Source of the DNA: Dryococelus australis
Lineage: Eukaryota; Arthropoda; Insecta; Phasmatodea; Phasmatidae
Assembly: GCA_029891345.1 (NCBI GenBank)
Contig: CM057003.1
Location: forward strand, 13,866,709 to 13,930,708
Direction of reading: 5' to 3'
Length of the DNA: 64,000 nucleotides
Below, piece by piece: positions 1 to 11,059 of this stretch; position 1 is the first letter of the stretch; each line of letters begins with the position of its first letter. The position numbers and the translations under genes are program-made. The notes beneath the pieces are model-generated. The model did not search any database, was not told the origin of the DNA, and saw only the letters and a program-made list of their open reading frames with translations.

Positions 1-690
1 TTTTAATGATTAGGTATGATTCACCAGAAGTCGAGAACCTTAAAATACCATGAAGTTTCCTTTCAGCGAATATTGCTTTCTGCGTGCTCCTGCCAATTTT
101 TTGTGCTCACGTTTACTCTTCATGCATTAGCTACATGCATTAGTTTATATTTTCCTTATGAAAACCGACATGACCAATTTCAACCTTACCTCATGACACA
201 CTGCATTTTGAAGTTTCCGGAATTCTTAGTCACTTTATCCCCTGGCAAACCCACACTTTCTTACTTTCTCTTTGTTTGCATTCATTAATAATTTCGTAGG
301 TCAGCACATTACACACAACCAGTAATGTATCATAAGTTAGCGTTGTTTACGTGGTAAAAGCATCCGAAAGACTGAGAAAGACTAGAATGAGCAGATAGTT
401 GCCGTTAATCTCAAAACTTACGCTGGTTGGCCCGAGTGTAGCACGGGCTTTACTAGCATAAAAAGTTATTTGCACCTAGGAATAGAATTTTCACGATTAT
501 AGCCCAGTTGTTTTGCTACTGTTTATCAGGAGATTACAAAAACATGACACCAAATCAACAATAAATTTGGCGATTTTTTTTACAATCACTTAAACGAACA
601 AGCGTTTCTATTTAATGTTACATATAAAACGACATTTGACTTCCTCGTGATTAACTATTCATTCCGTTGGGTTACGTATACCCAATAACT
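1..690. other. No gene or repeat recognised
   Basis: AT-rich, with only short chance open frames. Confidence 0.6.
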
Positions 691-693
691 AGC

Positions 694-897
694 GTAGTAC
701 ATTACAGTTAGTACAACCTGTGTTGCTTGGAGCAATAACTCGGAGATAAGTGAAATACAGAGACTAACATAACTGGTAGTAGTGGATATAGTAGTACATT
801 ACAGTTAGTACAACCTGTGTTGCTCGGAGCAATAACTCGGAGATAAGTGAAATACAGAGACAAACATAACTGGTAGTAGTGGATATAGTAGTACATT
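694..897 (+). repeat. Tandem repeat, 97-bp unit, 2.1 copies
   Basis: The units start GTAGTACATTACAGTTAGTA at 694 and 791, with a partial third at 888. The copies differ at only a few sites. Confidence 0.92.
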
Positions 898-1490
898 CTA
901 AATCTGTTTCAGTCAGTCAGACGTTTCTGACTGATACAACAGTCACTCCAGTGAATTTAACTGAATAACCAGTGGAAAATGCCATATTTCATTCACTGGT
1001 TGATTCAGAAACATTTCCCACTGATTCTTCAGCCATTTTTTCCACTATTTTCTCAGTGGTTTATCTTTTGACTGATGGAGCAGTGAAACATCTGAGCAAC
1101 TTGCTGTGTGCCTATTTATTTTTGACTGATGTGTCAGTGAAACTGCGCGTAAAAATGGCCGTCGAACATCGTTTAAAAATGGCCGTTTAACAACGTGTAT
1201 CAAGTGAAGTAACAGCGAATAAACGAATGAAACTAATATAAAATAGTTTCTAAAATGTGTTTCATTTTTCAAAACGCCATTTTACGATGTAATATGAACA
1301 TAGTAAACTATCGTAAATATGTTTATTTCACGTAATGATTTGCCTATATCCAATAAAAGCAATATTTAATTCGCCACTGCAGTCAGCCGTCACTTATTCA
1401 ATCAGTTAAATTGTTACACGTCACTAATTCAATCAGTGAAATTTTTCACTGAAACAATCAGTGGTTTTCCACTGATTCGAATTTAGAGTG
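894..1490. mobile_element. MITE with CACTCTAAATTCGAATCAGT-like ends, rich in CACTGATT motifs
   Basis: The left end is CATTCTAAATCTGTTTCAGT. The right end, read on the minus strand, is CACTCTAAATTCGAATCAGT. Many short inverted motifs (CACTGATT and AATCAGTG) fill both flanks. Right-end pieces recur at 3953-4110 and 33405-33544. Confidence 0.6.
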
Positions 1491-1518
1491 CAGATTAGTA
1501 TAGTAGTTGTAAGTAAAA

Positions 1519-1955
1519 CAGTAGAGCTGTATTAGTGAATAAATGCCACTTATTCCTGACGTGTTGACTGGGCTGTAAAACGTTAGAGCTGTATTAGTGA
1601 ATAAATGCCACTTATTCCTGACGTGTTGACTGGGCTGTAAAAACAGTAGAGCTGTATTAGTGAATAAATGCCACTTATTCCTGACGTGTTGACTGGGCTG
1701 TAAAAACAGTAGAGCTGTATTAGTGAATAAATGCCACTTATTCCTGACGTGTTGACTGGGCTGTAAAAACAGTAGAGCTGTATTAGTGAATAAATGCCAC
1801 TTATTCCTGACGTGTTGACTGGGCTGTAAAACATTAGAGCTGTATTAGTGAATAAATGCCACTTATTCCTGACGTGTTGACTGGGCTGTAAAACATTAGA
1901 GCTGTATTAGTGAATAGATGCCACTTATTCCTGACGTGTTGGCTGGGCTGTAAAA
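1519..1955 (+). repeat. Minisatellite, 62-63-bp unit, 7 copies
   Basis: AGAGCTGTATTAGTGAATAA starts at 1523, 1585, 1648, 1711, 1774, 1836 and 1898. The 63-bp units keep a frame open on the minus strand, which is not evidence of coding. Confidence 0.95.
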
Positions 1956-2474
1956 ATGCGCAGACCCCAGACTGCTAAGCTTTTACACTTGGCAAAACAA
2001 ACACAGACTAGCGAGGAAGGAAATACTGAGCCGGACTTGCGTTCAGCCCGTCGCCAACCAGCTTTCTTCCAGACGACTTGATCGTTTCTTCGGTGATTCC
2101 AGCATGTTTTCTTTTTCCCTCCGGGTCAAGGTTTCTGATGTAGGATACCTGATTCCAGGTGGGCAAGTAACTTGCATGTGTACCGAGAGACAAGGCCGCG
2201 CTGACTCACCAAAGGTAACTACCATCCAGCGCCTTGGTTTTCCTAACTTCAAGGACACGTCCGCGGTACAGATGAGTCAGTCGCGCATGCGCCGATCATG
2301 GAGCTCAGTATCCGTGTCAATAGGACTCGTCTCAGCTGCTGAACTTGTATACTGCGATCTTCGAACTTGCGCACTGCCATGCATAATAATATGGGGCGGG
2401 AAAATTTCATAATGTCTAGACGATAACATTTTTTTTTTTTTTTCCAATTAACGGCTATAGTGAAAATAATCACT

Positions 2475-2760
2475 AGAGACCCGGAAATGTCTCGGATTCA
2501 TCTGAGGAGAAGTAAAACTGCATTTACGTGTACATATCTGTTTGTGTTTTAATTGGAAATTAGTTTGTTAAACAAGCCCCTAACGACTTTCAACCAATAA
2601 AAAACCTGCAAGTAAAATAAGAACCTGATCCCGTATTACCTGGTCTGGTGTTAAACTGGAGAAACAGCCAATGAACTACTAACTCTGATGCTCGAATACA
2701 GAAATGATTGTGGATTATAGTTTATTATCGAATAAATCCGCGAAATTTCCGGGTCTCTGG
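2475..2760. mobile_element. hAT-like MITE (GGGTCTCT type)
   Basis: Inverted ends are AGAGACCCGGAAATGTCTCG and AAATTTCCGGGTCTCTGG (right end), with 8-bp duplications TAATCACT (2467-2474) and TAATCATT (2761-2768), 7 of 8 matching. Eight-base duplications are typical of hAT. It is 286 bp with no coding capacity. Confidence 0.78.
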
Positions 2761-2769
2761 TAATCATTC

Positions 2770-3950
2770 TACCATTGTGAATAAATTATTATCGTCTGTA
2801 ATAAGAAGATAAGTTTCTAAGCGCAAGAAGGACATTTTAATAAAAATCCCAGACAATTATTTTTTTTATCTGGTTTATTACAATCAGTATTACATTCATA
2901 AGGAGCCCACCCACGTAGCTGTTGAACTGAGTGCCTGGAGTGCGTGTTATCTCACGAAACTATTGCATGTGTGACCAATGTGCTGATATACGACGAACAG
3001 AACACACACTTCAAACTATAATATTACCAATTAAACTGAAAACGAAAAGAAACGTCACACAATTTGTGACGGTGCTGGACCAGCGTACATCCAGCATTAA
3101 TATCAGCGCAGAAAATGGTACTTCCTAACACGGGGATAGATGGACGAGGGAGCTGAGGCCTATCCTGCCATGCTTGATGAGGGCATTTTATAGCGAATGT
3201 TCAAGGAAAATTTTAAGATAAGTTTTTTATATACTCTGAAAAATTTTATAATATTTGGGCTAAGTTTGTATTACTATGGGAGCCCATTATTACATGTAAC
3301 TTCTTGTAGTTTACGTAACAAACGTTATAGGCCTAATTCTAACATATTTTAAAGCCTGTTTGCTTGTTTGTATTTTTATAATGCTTGTAATTCAAATACC
3401 GACATTTTATTTTTAAAAAATTAGCCAGGAGATAAAAGACAAGAAAACCAACAGTATATTTAATCATTTCTCACCATTTTGGAGGTTCATTAACTTGTAT
3501 TCCAATTCATATCAGGGGATGTTAGAATTCTCGCAATTTATTGCGACTGAGTTATTTGTTTGTACTTTGCTATTTAAATTCTGCTGCTTGAAGTTTTTTG
3601 GTAAGATTAATTTTGCTTGAATGAATGGGATGTAAGGAAGGGGCTTTGAAGGTCATTGGCATGGAGTGGTGGGGTTTCCTGGGGGTGCTCCCGCTCTGTG
3701 ACATATTTGAATCTACATATTTTCAATAATGAAATATAGTACACGGATTTTCCCCTTTCAAGTCAACGTGGGCTTATAGCTCGATTTGTTAGATAACGGT
3801 GTAATAGCGGGAGGATATGGGTTCAACTCATAGACGCTGAGAATTAGTTTTACTTTTTTTTTAATTACGTTGAAATTCTCAATACAAATAGTTACCATCA
3901 AATATTTTATAGTTTTTCGTAATTATTTAGCAAAATTAACTAAAAACAAA
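2770..3950. other. No gene or repeat recognised
   Basis: AT-rich. A 65-codon open frame at 2931 has no recognisable features. Confidence 0.6.
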
Positions 3951-3952
3951 GT

Positions 3953-4110
3953 TTAATTCGCCGGACGCAGTTGGTCGTCACTTATTCAATCAGTGAAATT
4001 GATTCACCGAAACAACCAGTGGTTTTCCACCGATTCTAATTGGAAACACTTTCACTGATTCGAGTGATTGAATTCCACTGCGAATCAGTGGTTTTCCGCT
4101 GATTAGAGTG
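3953..4110. repeat. Right-end fragment of the CACTGATT-rich MITE
   Basis: It contains GTCACTTATTCAATCAGTGA and CAGTGGTTTTCCACC, and ends GCTGATTAGAGTG, as at 1375-1490. Confidence 0.55.
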
Positions 4111-4140
4111 TAGGTTAGGAAAGTTTTTCATGTACTAGGG

Positions 4141-4322
4141 GCAGCAATGGCGTAGTGTCTTGGGGGACCACCTCCCACCCCCGCGATCCGGGCCCGATCC
4201 CCGGCGGGTTCACTTCCGGATTTTCGCATGTGGGAGTCGTGCCGGCCGATGCCGCTTACCGGCGGGTTTTCTCGGGGTACTTCCGTCCCCCGTCCTTGCA
4301 TTCCAGCGCCGCCCGATCCCAG
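4141..4322 (+). mobile_element. tRNA-derived SINE (family S1), 3' truncated
   Basis: A decayed tRNA-like head (GCAATGGCGTAGTG; CCGATCCCCGGC) is followed by the S1 body (TTCGCATGTGGGAGTCGTGC; GGCGGGTTTTCTCGGGG; TTGCATTCCAGCGCCGC). Confidence 0.75.
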
Positions 4323-4339
4323 GCCACTACTTAATGTCC

Positions 4340-4612
4340 AGAGCCTCGCGAATCCATTCGGTGGCGAGGTAGACTTCAAACACTTGGTCTCTTCTCCTTA
4401 TCCTTGTGATTGGATGGCAGTCGTTCTGACAAACACCGTTTAACTGCGATCCGGTAGTAAACAGGAAGCAGCAGTGAGTTAAGCGATCAACAGTGCTGTA
4501 TAAAGGCCTCTCTTGATCGCAGCAACCAATAAGCAAACGGTACTGCCTCGAGTGCATGGGGATATGTGAAGTAAAGCCTGCTGCCAGGAATCCGCGAAAT
4601 ACTCGGGGCTCT
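4340..4612. mobile_element. MITE with GAGCCNCGAGTATTTCGCG ends, copy 1
   Basis: The left end is AGAGCCTCGCGAATCC and the right end CGCGAAATACTCGGGGCTCT. The interior (AACTGCGATCCGGTAGTAAAC) recurs at 36867. It abuts a SINE on the left. Confidence 0.65.
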
Positions 4613-4871
4613 ATTGATGTCATATCCGGGGATGACTCGCACCTGCGGATCCCATCTTGAAAGCCCGTCCTCAGGACGATGTCGCCTCGCCCTAGGTGCA
4701 CTGCCCACCCGAAATCTTAAATTTTTGGTTTACTTTTCTCCTCGCTTTTCTCTTTCTTGCTATTTTCCCTTGTTCTGACTATGCGCCACAGACCTCTTGT
4801 GCCCCTGGCCATGTGGCCAGTATGCCCGTTTATAAGATCGGACCAGCTTCGCGCGAGTAATTTCAATCATA

Positions 4872-5946
4872 TATAGGCTGTGAGCACGTTAAGCAGGATT
4901 TACAACAGCCCGTCGCGTCCGTCCGTCATCCGCCCGTCCGTCATACGTTCGTCCGTCTCGCAGCCGAGCGTTCTACAACCAGACTTCGTACGTCCGTCGG
5001 AAATTCATTGCTACAAACTAATAAAAACAAAAATGTGTTTACAAATAGGGAAAAATTCTCCACAAAAAGTGAACATCTTTTCCGGTATTATGTTTCTAAG
5101 TACTGAAAACAACCATACACGTAAATAACGGAAGTTAATTGATATAAAAAATTTTACTCTAATATAAAGCATAATTTTATTATTTTTACTATCACAAAAA
5201 AGGAGCTCGGGATTTCGAACGTAATTATGAATTAATCTTCAGGAGAAATGTAACTTAATTTCATTTTACAGTTACATAAACAAACACGTGAAAACAAAAG
5301 ACAGCAAAAACAAAATACTGTGCATGCTACACAGCCTTGTAAAGAACTCGGGATGAACGATTAAAAATACATGCAAGTTCAGACGGCTGTCATTTCACCC
5401 GTTCGTCCGTCGAAAGTTAAAGCTTGCCAAGGTTTTAACCGACGGACGGATAGAATTAACGACCACCTCTGATTGGCTGTTGGTCACGTGATTGACGGAC
5501 GGTTGAAGACAGACGGACGTGACGGGTCGTTGTAAATGTTGCCTTAGAAATGAACCTAAGAAAAAAGTCACTGCCCCTGCACGCAAATATTTTAATGGGC
5601 GCACTGGGTGACATTCGCCCAGTAAAGTTGGTAACGATGGATGAAAAATAATTCTATATATTAACGTTGAATAAAAAATGTTAGGTAACCGTTTGTGACA
5701 GATTACTTAAAATTATTTCTTTCGCTTTCTGTTTTGTTTTATTGACAAAAGTGTAAAAAAATTTAGCAGATTTGTAAAGTATTTCCTTTTCTAATAATTT
5801 CACAGTTTCACTCGACCGACGCTCGAATAAGTGTTGCGGCCATTGACAATGTTAACTTTGCATAAGGCGGAGGCCAACGCGACGTGCAAGCAAGTGGATC
5901 TTAAGCAGGGCTTTCAGAAGTTCTCATGTTACCGTGAACAGTCTAT
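4872..5946 (-). mobile_element. F1 MITE, long form, split by a GTCCGTC-repeat element
   Basis: The right part (about 5541-5946) is a clear minus-orientation F1 copy (AAGTCACTGCCCCTGC ... TTACCGTGAACAGTCTATA). The missing terminus is probably ATATAGGCTGTGAGCAC at 4871-4887, with an 11-base deletion in it. The element between is listed separately. Confidence 0.55.
4898..5537. mobile_element. Foldback/MITE element with GTCCGTC-rich inverted ends
   Basis: Inverted ends are ATTTACAACAGCCCGTCGCG and, at 5537, the reverse complement ATTTACAACGACCCGTCACG. Each is followed by repeated GTCCGTC or GTCCGTCCGTC blocks (4905-5000, and 5395-5525 inverted). It is about 640 bp long with no coding capacity. 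No clear target duplication was seen. Confidence 0.65.
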
Positions 5947-6167
5947 AGCCCTGGTATGTGAAGAGCTCCGGCGCAGCGGGCGAGACCTGGCGCTCCCGTA
6001 CAGGTCCCGCCGGCACGCCGGAAATACGGCTCTTTTGTTATTTTGTCGCGTCGATGCGGTCGACTGGAGCGAACAGCCCCCGGGGTCACCAGCCAATTGT
6101 ACCTCTTCCCGCCCTACAGGAGGAAATGAGGTGGGGAACTCGTAGACAAGCTGCATAGTAGCCACGC

Positions 6168-6790
6168 TATGGTCTGTTCGTGGTTTCTTCGTGTTTTTTT
6201 TTTAAATCAAACCTTTGAAAAAAAACAGCCCATGTATGATGTGTTTGGTCATATAAATATTCCATACATCACAAGCTCTTTATTTCTTTGTTAACATGAA
6301 AGTATCTAACTCTTCGTTGAATAGCAGTTTTATACGCTATTCACGGTAAAGTGAGCACTTTTTCAACCTTTCCGCCACTTTTTAATGCGTACATTGCAGT
6401 ATGGCTTATAAGCACAGTGTATACATTTTATCACTCTCAAAAGTTAACTTCTGAGACTGCATTAAAATACATTTAGGGAGGGCCTCAAAAAGTGCTCACT
6501 TTACAGTGAACAGCCTATACCAGTATTTTATTTATAAACTATAATATTTCATTTATAATAAATACGAATACAAACAGTCATAAAATGTGTGTGTTGGTAG
6601 CCCTGGTAAGAAGTAATTCTCATGTAAAATATTACTACAACTGAGAGCGCATGAATTCGGTGCGTTGTCCCTCTGGTGTAATTTTCTAGACTTAGTTAAG
6701 CTTAGTTTGCACGAGGCGGAGGAATATCCTGGAAGTAGAACTTTATCAGGGCTTCAGAAAAGTGCGAATCACCCCTGAATGGGTTATAAC
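6168..6790 (+). mobile_element. F4 MITE carrying a nested F1 MITE
   Basis: The left terminus is GCTATGGTCTGTTCGTGGTT, followed by AATCAAACCTTTGAAAAA. The right terminal region is CACGAGGCGGAGGAATATCC, ending GAATGGGTTATA. A short F1 MITE (6331-6519) interrupts it. Confidence 0.75.
6331..6519 (+). mobile_element. F1 MITE, short form, nested in F4
   Basis: The 189-bp copy has ends TATACGCTATTCACGGTAAA and CTTTACAGTGAACAGCCTAT. The interior (TTTCCGCCACTTTTTAATGC) differs from the long form. Confidence 0.78.
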
Positions 6791-6852
6791 CAACGTTCCA
6801 GCAGGCAGAGAAGCCAACAGGGAACCTTTCGCAGATCGCGGAGGCCTGTGAG

Positions 6853-7146
6853 TAGGGACCTGCAAAACTCGCGTTATTATTTGGCATCAGGCTAAACTTC
6901 ACAGTACTGTATATACTGGAGCCGGTATCGTTTCTCCATTGGTTGCCGCCTGGATGTGAAGTCACTCCCTTTCTGACTGAACTGCGCGTGATTGGAGCTC
7001 ACAATTGTGAAGTGTTCATTTATTGGCTCAAGGTTACCTGGGGCGTGTCAAATAAAGTACGGTCCAATCACAAACGTATTGCAAAGGTACGCGTGTTTTA
7101 AATATAATGTGTCCCGAAATAATAACGTGAACATCGCAGGTGTCTA
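6853..7146 (+). mobile_element. hAT-like MITE (CAGGGACCTGCAAAATTCGC type), copy 1
   Basis: 294 bp, from TAGGGACCTGCAAAACTCGC to ACATCGCAGGTGTCTA. Flanks CCTGTGAG and CCAATGAG match at 6 of 8 positions. The interior (CAGGCTAAACTTCACAGTAC; GGGGCGTGTCAAATAAAGTA) is shared by four copies. Confidence 0.8.
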
Positions 7147-7149
7147 CCA

Positions 7150-8458
7150 ATGAGACGCCCATTCCAGTCAACGAGCTGGTAGACCACGCCCCCCCCCCCC
7201 CCCCATCAAAAAAGCTGCCACGCCTTTTTCGCGTCTGTAGGTTTTCCTATTCTGTGCTCTGGGTGAAGTTTGGATCTGAGAGCCGCCTGGGAGTTGCGCG
7301 TTTGCAAACCTTTCCCTAGCAGCCTCCCCGCCTCACGTGACATTGTAGCTGCCAACTGCATTCTTGCCGCGTCGTTCAAAAAGTCCCGCCCAGTTGGCAC
7401 TGAGCCACTCATACTCTGCTAGTCCGACAATGTTGCCATTCGCGCCCGCACGTGGCGATTGGTTGCACGGTGTGGCAACACTGGAGGGAGTGACTGGACG
7501 AGTAGTTCAAGTCCCCAAAGTTATTTTATGTGTTTCCAAGACATCTTATGCTTTTGTGGATTAATACCAATAAAAAATTAATAAAAATATCAAATTATTT
7601 CAAAAATAGCTTCCACCTACTTTAAAAAAATATATATAAACGTTTTAACCTTAAACCTTGTGCGAAACCAATCTTAAAAAGTTGTACGAGAACAGTGTTA
7701 GATTTCAGCGGAAGTGTTTCTTGAAGAGTTAGGAACACGGCTAAGAAATGTCTCAGAAGTCTGGTATTCTGTTCGTCTGCAATAGAGTTAAATTTTATTT
7801 TAAAACTGAAAAAAAAAAAAAAAATTATGGTCGAACCATTTAAAGAATTTACGTGAAATTTCTTTATCTTATTCTAATGGCATTAAAAATTTACTTGAAT
7901 TGTAGCCGAACATTCTCATTGTGCAGAATTTTGAAATTTGCATTGGAAAGACATGTAAATTGGAAGTTCACAAAACTTCGGTGATTAATTTTCGTAAATT
8001 AATTTACCTTGTTTTTTTATACTTCCGTTGGGTTACTGTAAGATGTAATATATACTGCGGCACCCAAGATCACGTTATTGAACACCGACGAAATAAAATA
8101 ATTCTCTCATCTTTCAACTGTCTTCCATACAGCGTGATTGGTTCCTAAGATATTGGTATAGTTGCCATCTTGCGTTAATTTATAACTCTACTACTTTCTG
8201 TTAAGATCTAATATTACAATTAAATCGTTGTTACATAAAGAACTACTTTACACAATTCCTGAAACCAGAATGGGCTCATTTCAGTCTGTATCTTACTCAT
8301 GTGAGACTGAAAAAATAATTGATATAATATGAGTTAAGATATGTCCTATGCCATGACGGTCCTCGTTTCCAAATATATTATCAGTATATTAAGCTGTGGT
8401 TAAATAAAAATATTTCCAAGGTGGTGGGATGCTACCCACTTGGCCATTTTTATGTTAT
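7150..8458. other. No gene recognised
   Basis: It contains a C run (7189-7204) and a short GC-richer stretch (7205-7470), then AT-rich sequence. Confidence 0.55.
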
Positions 8459-8502
8459 GCATATATATGTGTGTGTTTGTGTGTGTGCGCGCGCGCCCGC
8501 GT
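8459..8502 (+). repeat. Mixed AT/GT/GC dinucleotide tract
   Basis: ATATATAT, then GTGTGTGTTTGTGTGTGTG, then GCGCGCGCCCGCG: alternating purine-pyrimidine throughout, a Z-DNA-prone tract. Confidence 0.85.
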
Positions 8503-8548
8503 ATGGAACTGAATCTTTTTAATTCGTGGCAAGTGTGTCGTTTAGTGG

Positions 8549-8964
8549 TATAGGCTGTTCACGGTAAAATGAGCACTTTTGAAAGCCCTGCGTAAGATCT
8601 ATTTGTATGCACGTTGTGTATTCTTCCGCCTTGCGTAGGATTAAAACTGACATGGGCCTCATCACTTTATTTATACGTCGGTCAAGTGAAACTGTGAAAC
8701 TATTAGAAAAGTAAATATGTTACCAACATGGTAATTTTTACACTTCGATGCATTAAATAAAAAAAAAATGATTTAAACTTTCAGAAATGGTTTCCTAACA
8801 CTTTCTATTCTACGTTAAGATACGGAACTAATTCGCACCCATTGTTACCAAGTTTACTCGGCGTATGTCATTCAGGGCGCCCGTTAAAATATATGCTTTC
8901 AGGGCCAGTTACATTTTTCTAAAGATGATTTCGAAAGTGCTCACTTTATCGTGAACAGCCTTTA
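8549..8964 (+). mobile_element. F1 MITE, long form, near complete
   Basis: Ends are TATAGGCTGTTCACGGTAAA and TTTATCGTGAACAGCCTTTA. The inner parts (GCCCTGCGTAAGATCTATTT; CTTCCGCCTTGCGTAGG; an A-rich centre; TTACCAAGTTTACTCGGCG) recur in about ten copies here. Consistent TA at both ends suggests a TA target, as for Tc1/mariner derivatives. There is no coding capacity. Confidence 0.8.
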
Positions 8965-9039
8965 ATGAAGTTGTTGAAAAATTGTACAGATTATTTTTTA
9001 CTGAATAATTCCCGCCTAAATAAAAACGAACACAACTTG

Positions 9040-9520
9040 GTTATAGCCGGGACAGATCCTGGCACGACTGGAGGGAGGTTTGGTTTGGAATGTGGCGCCC
9101 CGACACCAGCTTACCTCGGCGCCGTAGGCATACACACGACCACGTGTGTGACGCTCCAGCGGGCTCCGTGGAACACGTGTCTCACGTGTGTCGCGCACGC
9201 GAGTGTAAAAAAAGGAGGAGGGGGGCCACATGTCTGGGTCAACCCTCGCGAAGGCCAGCGTGGGTTCGGCCCAGGCGAGGTCAGCACCGCCGCTGAATCC
9301 GGATCTCCTTCGACAACACGCGTCCCCGAGATCCCCGTGGCACAGCCTCGTGCGGGACTCGATATTCGCACGTGTTCCCGAGCCTCGTGCGGCACCCGAT
9401 ATTCGCACGTGTTCCCGAGCGTGTCCGATCCTCAACCCCGTGCCGTGTTATCCCGAGCGTCATACTCGTTCACGTGTCCGACACGATGCAGAACATGTGC
9501 AAGTCCAGACGCTAGCACCA
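9040..9520. promoter_or_regulatory. CpG-rich block with six CACGTG E-boxes
   Basis: CACGTG occurs at 9141, 9174, 9183, 9369, 9406 and 9471 in a GC- and CpG-rich stretch, unlike its AT-rich surroundings. Part is a tandem copy of about 37 bp (GATATTCGCACGTGTTCCCG at 9361 and at 9398). Long open frames on both strands are a by-product of the composition. It may be a distal promoter or enhancer of the gene starting downstream, or just a transposon remnant. Confidence 0.35.
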
Positions 9521-10025
9521 ATGCAGACATAGCCTTTTCTTGGGCAATACACTTAACCCATGCTTGTGTTCATGTAAATAAGTATTTGTCACGGCCCACA
9601 GAGTTTCAGGCTACGCCGACCCCGAGGTGGATATTCCTGGAACACTGTTTTCCTAGTCTTACATCGAAAAACAAAAACAAAGCTAAGAACGCTTGTCTCT
9701 ATTTTGATGCGGACGTTGGGAGCTTAGCTGCTATGGCAGACGAAAAATAAATACAACATGCATTAAAACATTGTTAATTATATGTACTGTACATAAAAAA
9801 CCATAGTTCATAATTAAAACTGACAACACATCTAAAATTCAACGAGCTTGAGTCCTCCCCTAAAACCTTCTTTGACTTTATATAAACAAATTTTAATATT
9901 TCGATATTATATTCCACTTAGCCTTGTAAGTGACCGAAATAAAATTTCAATAAATGTATATTTTTTAATAACACACTAATGAGGAAAAAATTTTATCTAA
10001 GTGAATTAACGATCATATTTTCTGG

Positions 10026-10160
10026 GGTAGCTCACGGATTTCCGTGCCGGACAATATCGCATTTCGGCGGGTTTTCTCGGAAGTTTCCCGTTTACCCCCG
10101 CCTCTGCATTCCGACGTTGCTCACCTCGCTTCACCCTCATCGGCTTTTCAGACACTCAAC
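10026..10160 (+). mobile_element. S1 SINE body fragment, head lost
   Basis: Readable blocks are GTGCCGGACAATATCGC, GGCGGGTTTTCTCGG, CTCGCTTCACCCTCATCGGC. Confidence 0.72.
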
Positions 10161-10430
10161 GTTACATGTTAAAAAAATTTCCCCAATATTTTTAATGTCG
10201 ATATATTTTGAATTTTTTTTTTTTGTGCGGCGGTCAGAAATATCATTCAAAATTATGCAAAATTTTCTCAATCGAGGACACTAAGACCGAACGGGTAATC
10301 GATAACTTGTAAATAAACTTGAGCCACGAACTAGTACGCTGCATCTGGAGTGACATCGCAGCGGCGGTCTTCCACAAAAGATATCATCAGACGTCTCTAC
10401 GTCTCCTTGCCGAACCGTATGGCCAGAGCA

Positions 10431-10668
10431 TAGACCAATCACGGAAAAGTGAGCACTTTTGAAAGCCCTCTCATTTGGAACAATTGTCAATAAATATATT
10501 TCATTTTAACCTTAGAGATTCACTTCCGAGTGCCGTGGAACACACATACTGGGTTTAATACTTACGTTGCAATATCTATTTTAAATGGTGGTTGAAGGAT
10601 AAAAGATGGCTAAAAGGAACATATATCTAGGGCCTCGAAAGTGCTCGCTTTACCGTGAACAGCCAATA
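10431..10668 (+). mobile_element. F1 MITE, short form variant
   Basis: The left end is degenerate (TAGACCAATCACGGAAAAGT). The right end is CTCGCTTTACCGTGAACAGC. Internal blocks (CTCATTTGGAACAATTGTCA) match 18029 and 20792. Confidence 0.68.
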
Positions 10669-11059
10669 CTCAGAAATACGGACGTGAAACATTCCTGTAT
10701 GCCGTCAGCTCCAGCCCCACACACGCCAGTAAATTGCCGTCACGGACCAGATAAATGGAACGCCGTTCGCCAATCAGCTCCTAGAAATGAGTTCTGCATG
10801 TTGTACAATTCACTATGAAGATATTCTGTATTTGTTCAAAGAATTCTTTGGTAACCAGTTACTAAAGCTGTTCTTGCAACACTACAAATAATGCAAACCA
10901 AATTTCTAAAAATCTTAGGGGCCGGGGGGGGGGGGGAGGGATGTGTGAAACTAATATTGTGTTCTAACTAACAAGTGATGTAGACTTCGAGTTTATTACA
11001 AATAATGAGTTTCATTAACAGTTATGTATGTTTTCTGGAATAATGTGCTGTAAATATAC

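Noticed and set aside
1583-1834. A minus-strand frame with perfect 21-residue repeats
   Set aside because: It is only the translation of 63-bp minisatellite units; 62-bp units at both edges break the frame.
1519-1955. A CRISPR-like array
   Set aside because: The repeats are head-to-tail without unique spacers, and the genome is eukaryotic.
4327-4701. A 124-codon minus-strand frame
   Set aside because: It coincides with a MITE (4340-4612) that has a second, non-coding copy at 36867.
8965-9750. A 261-codon open frame on the plus strand
   Set aside because: It begins at the end of an F1 MITE and crosses the CpG-rich block, where both strands are open because stop codons are rare in such composition. 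No domain is seen.
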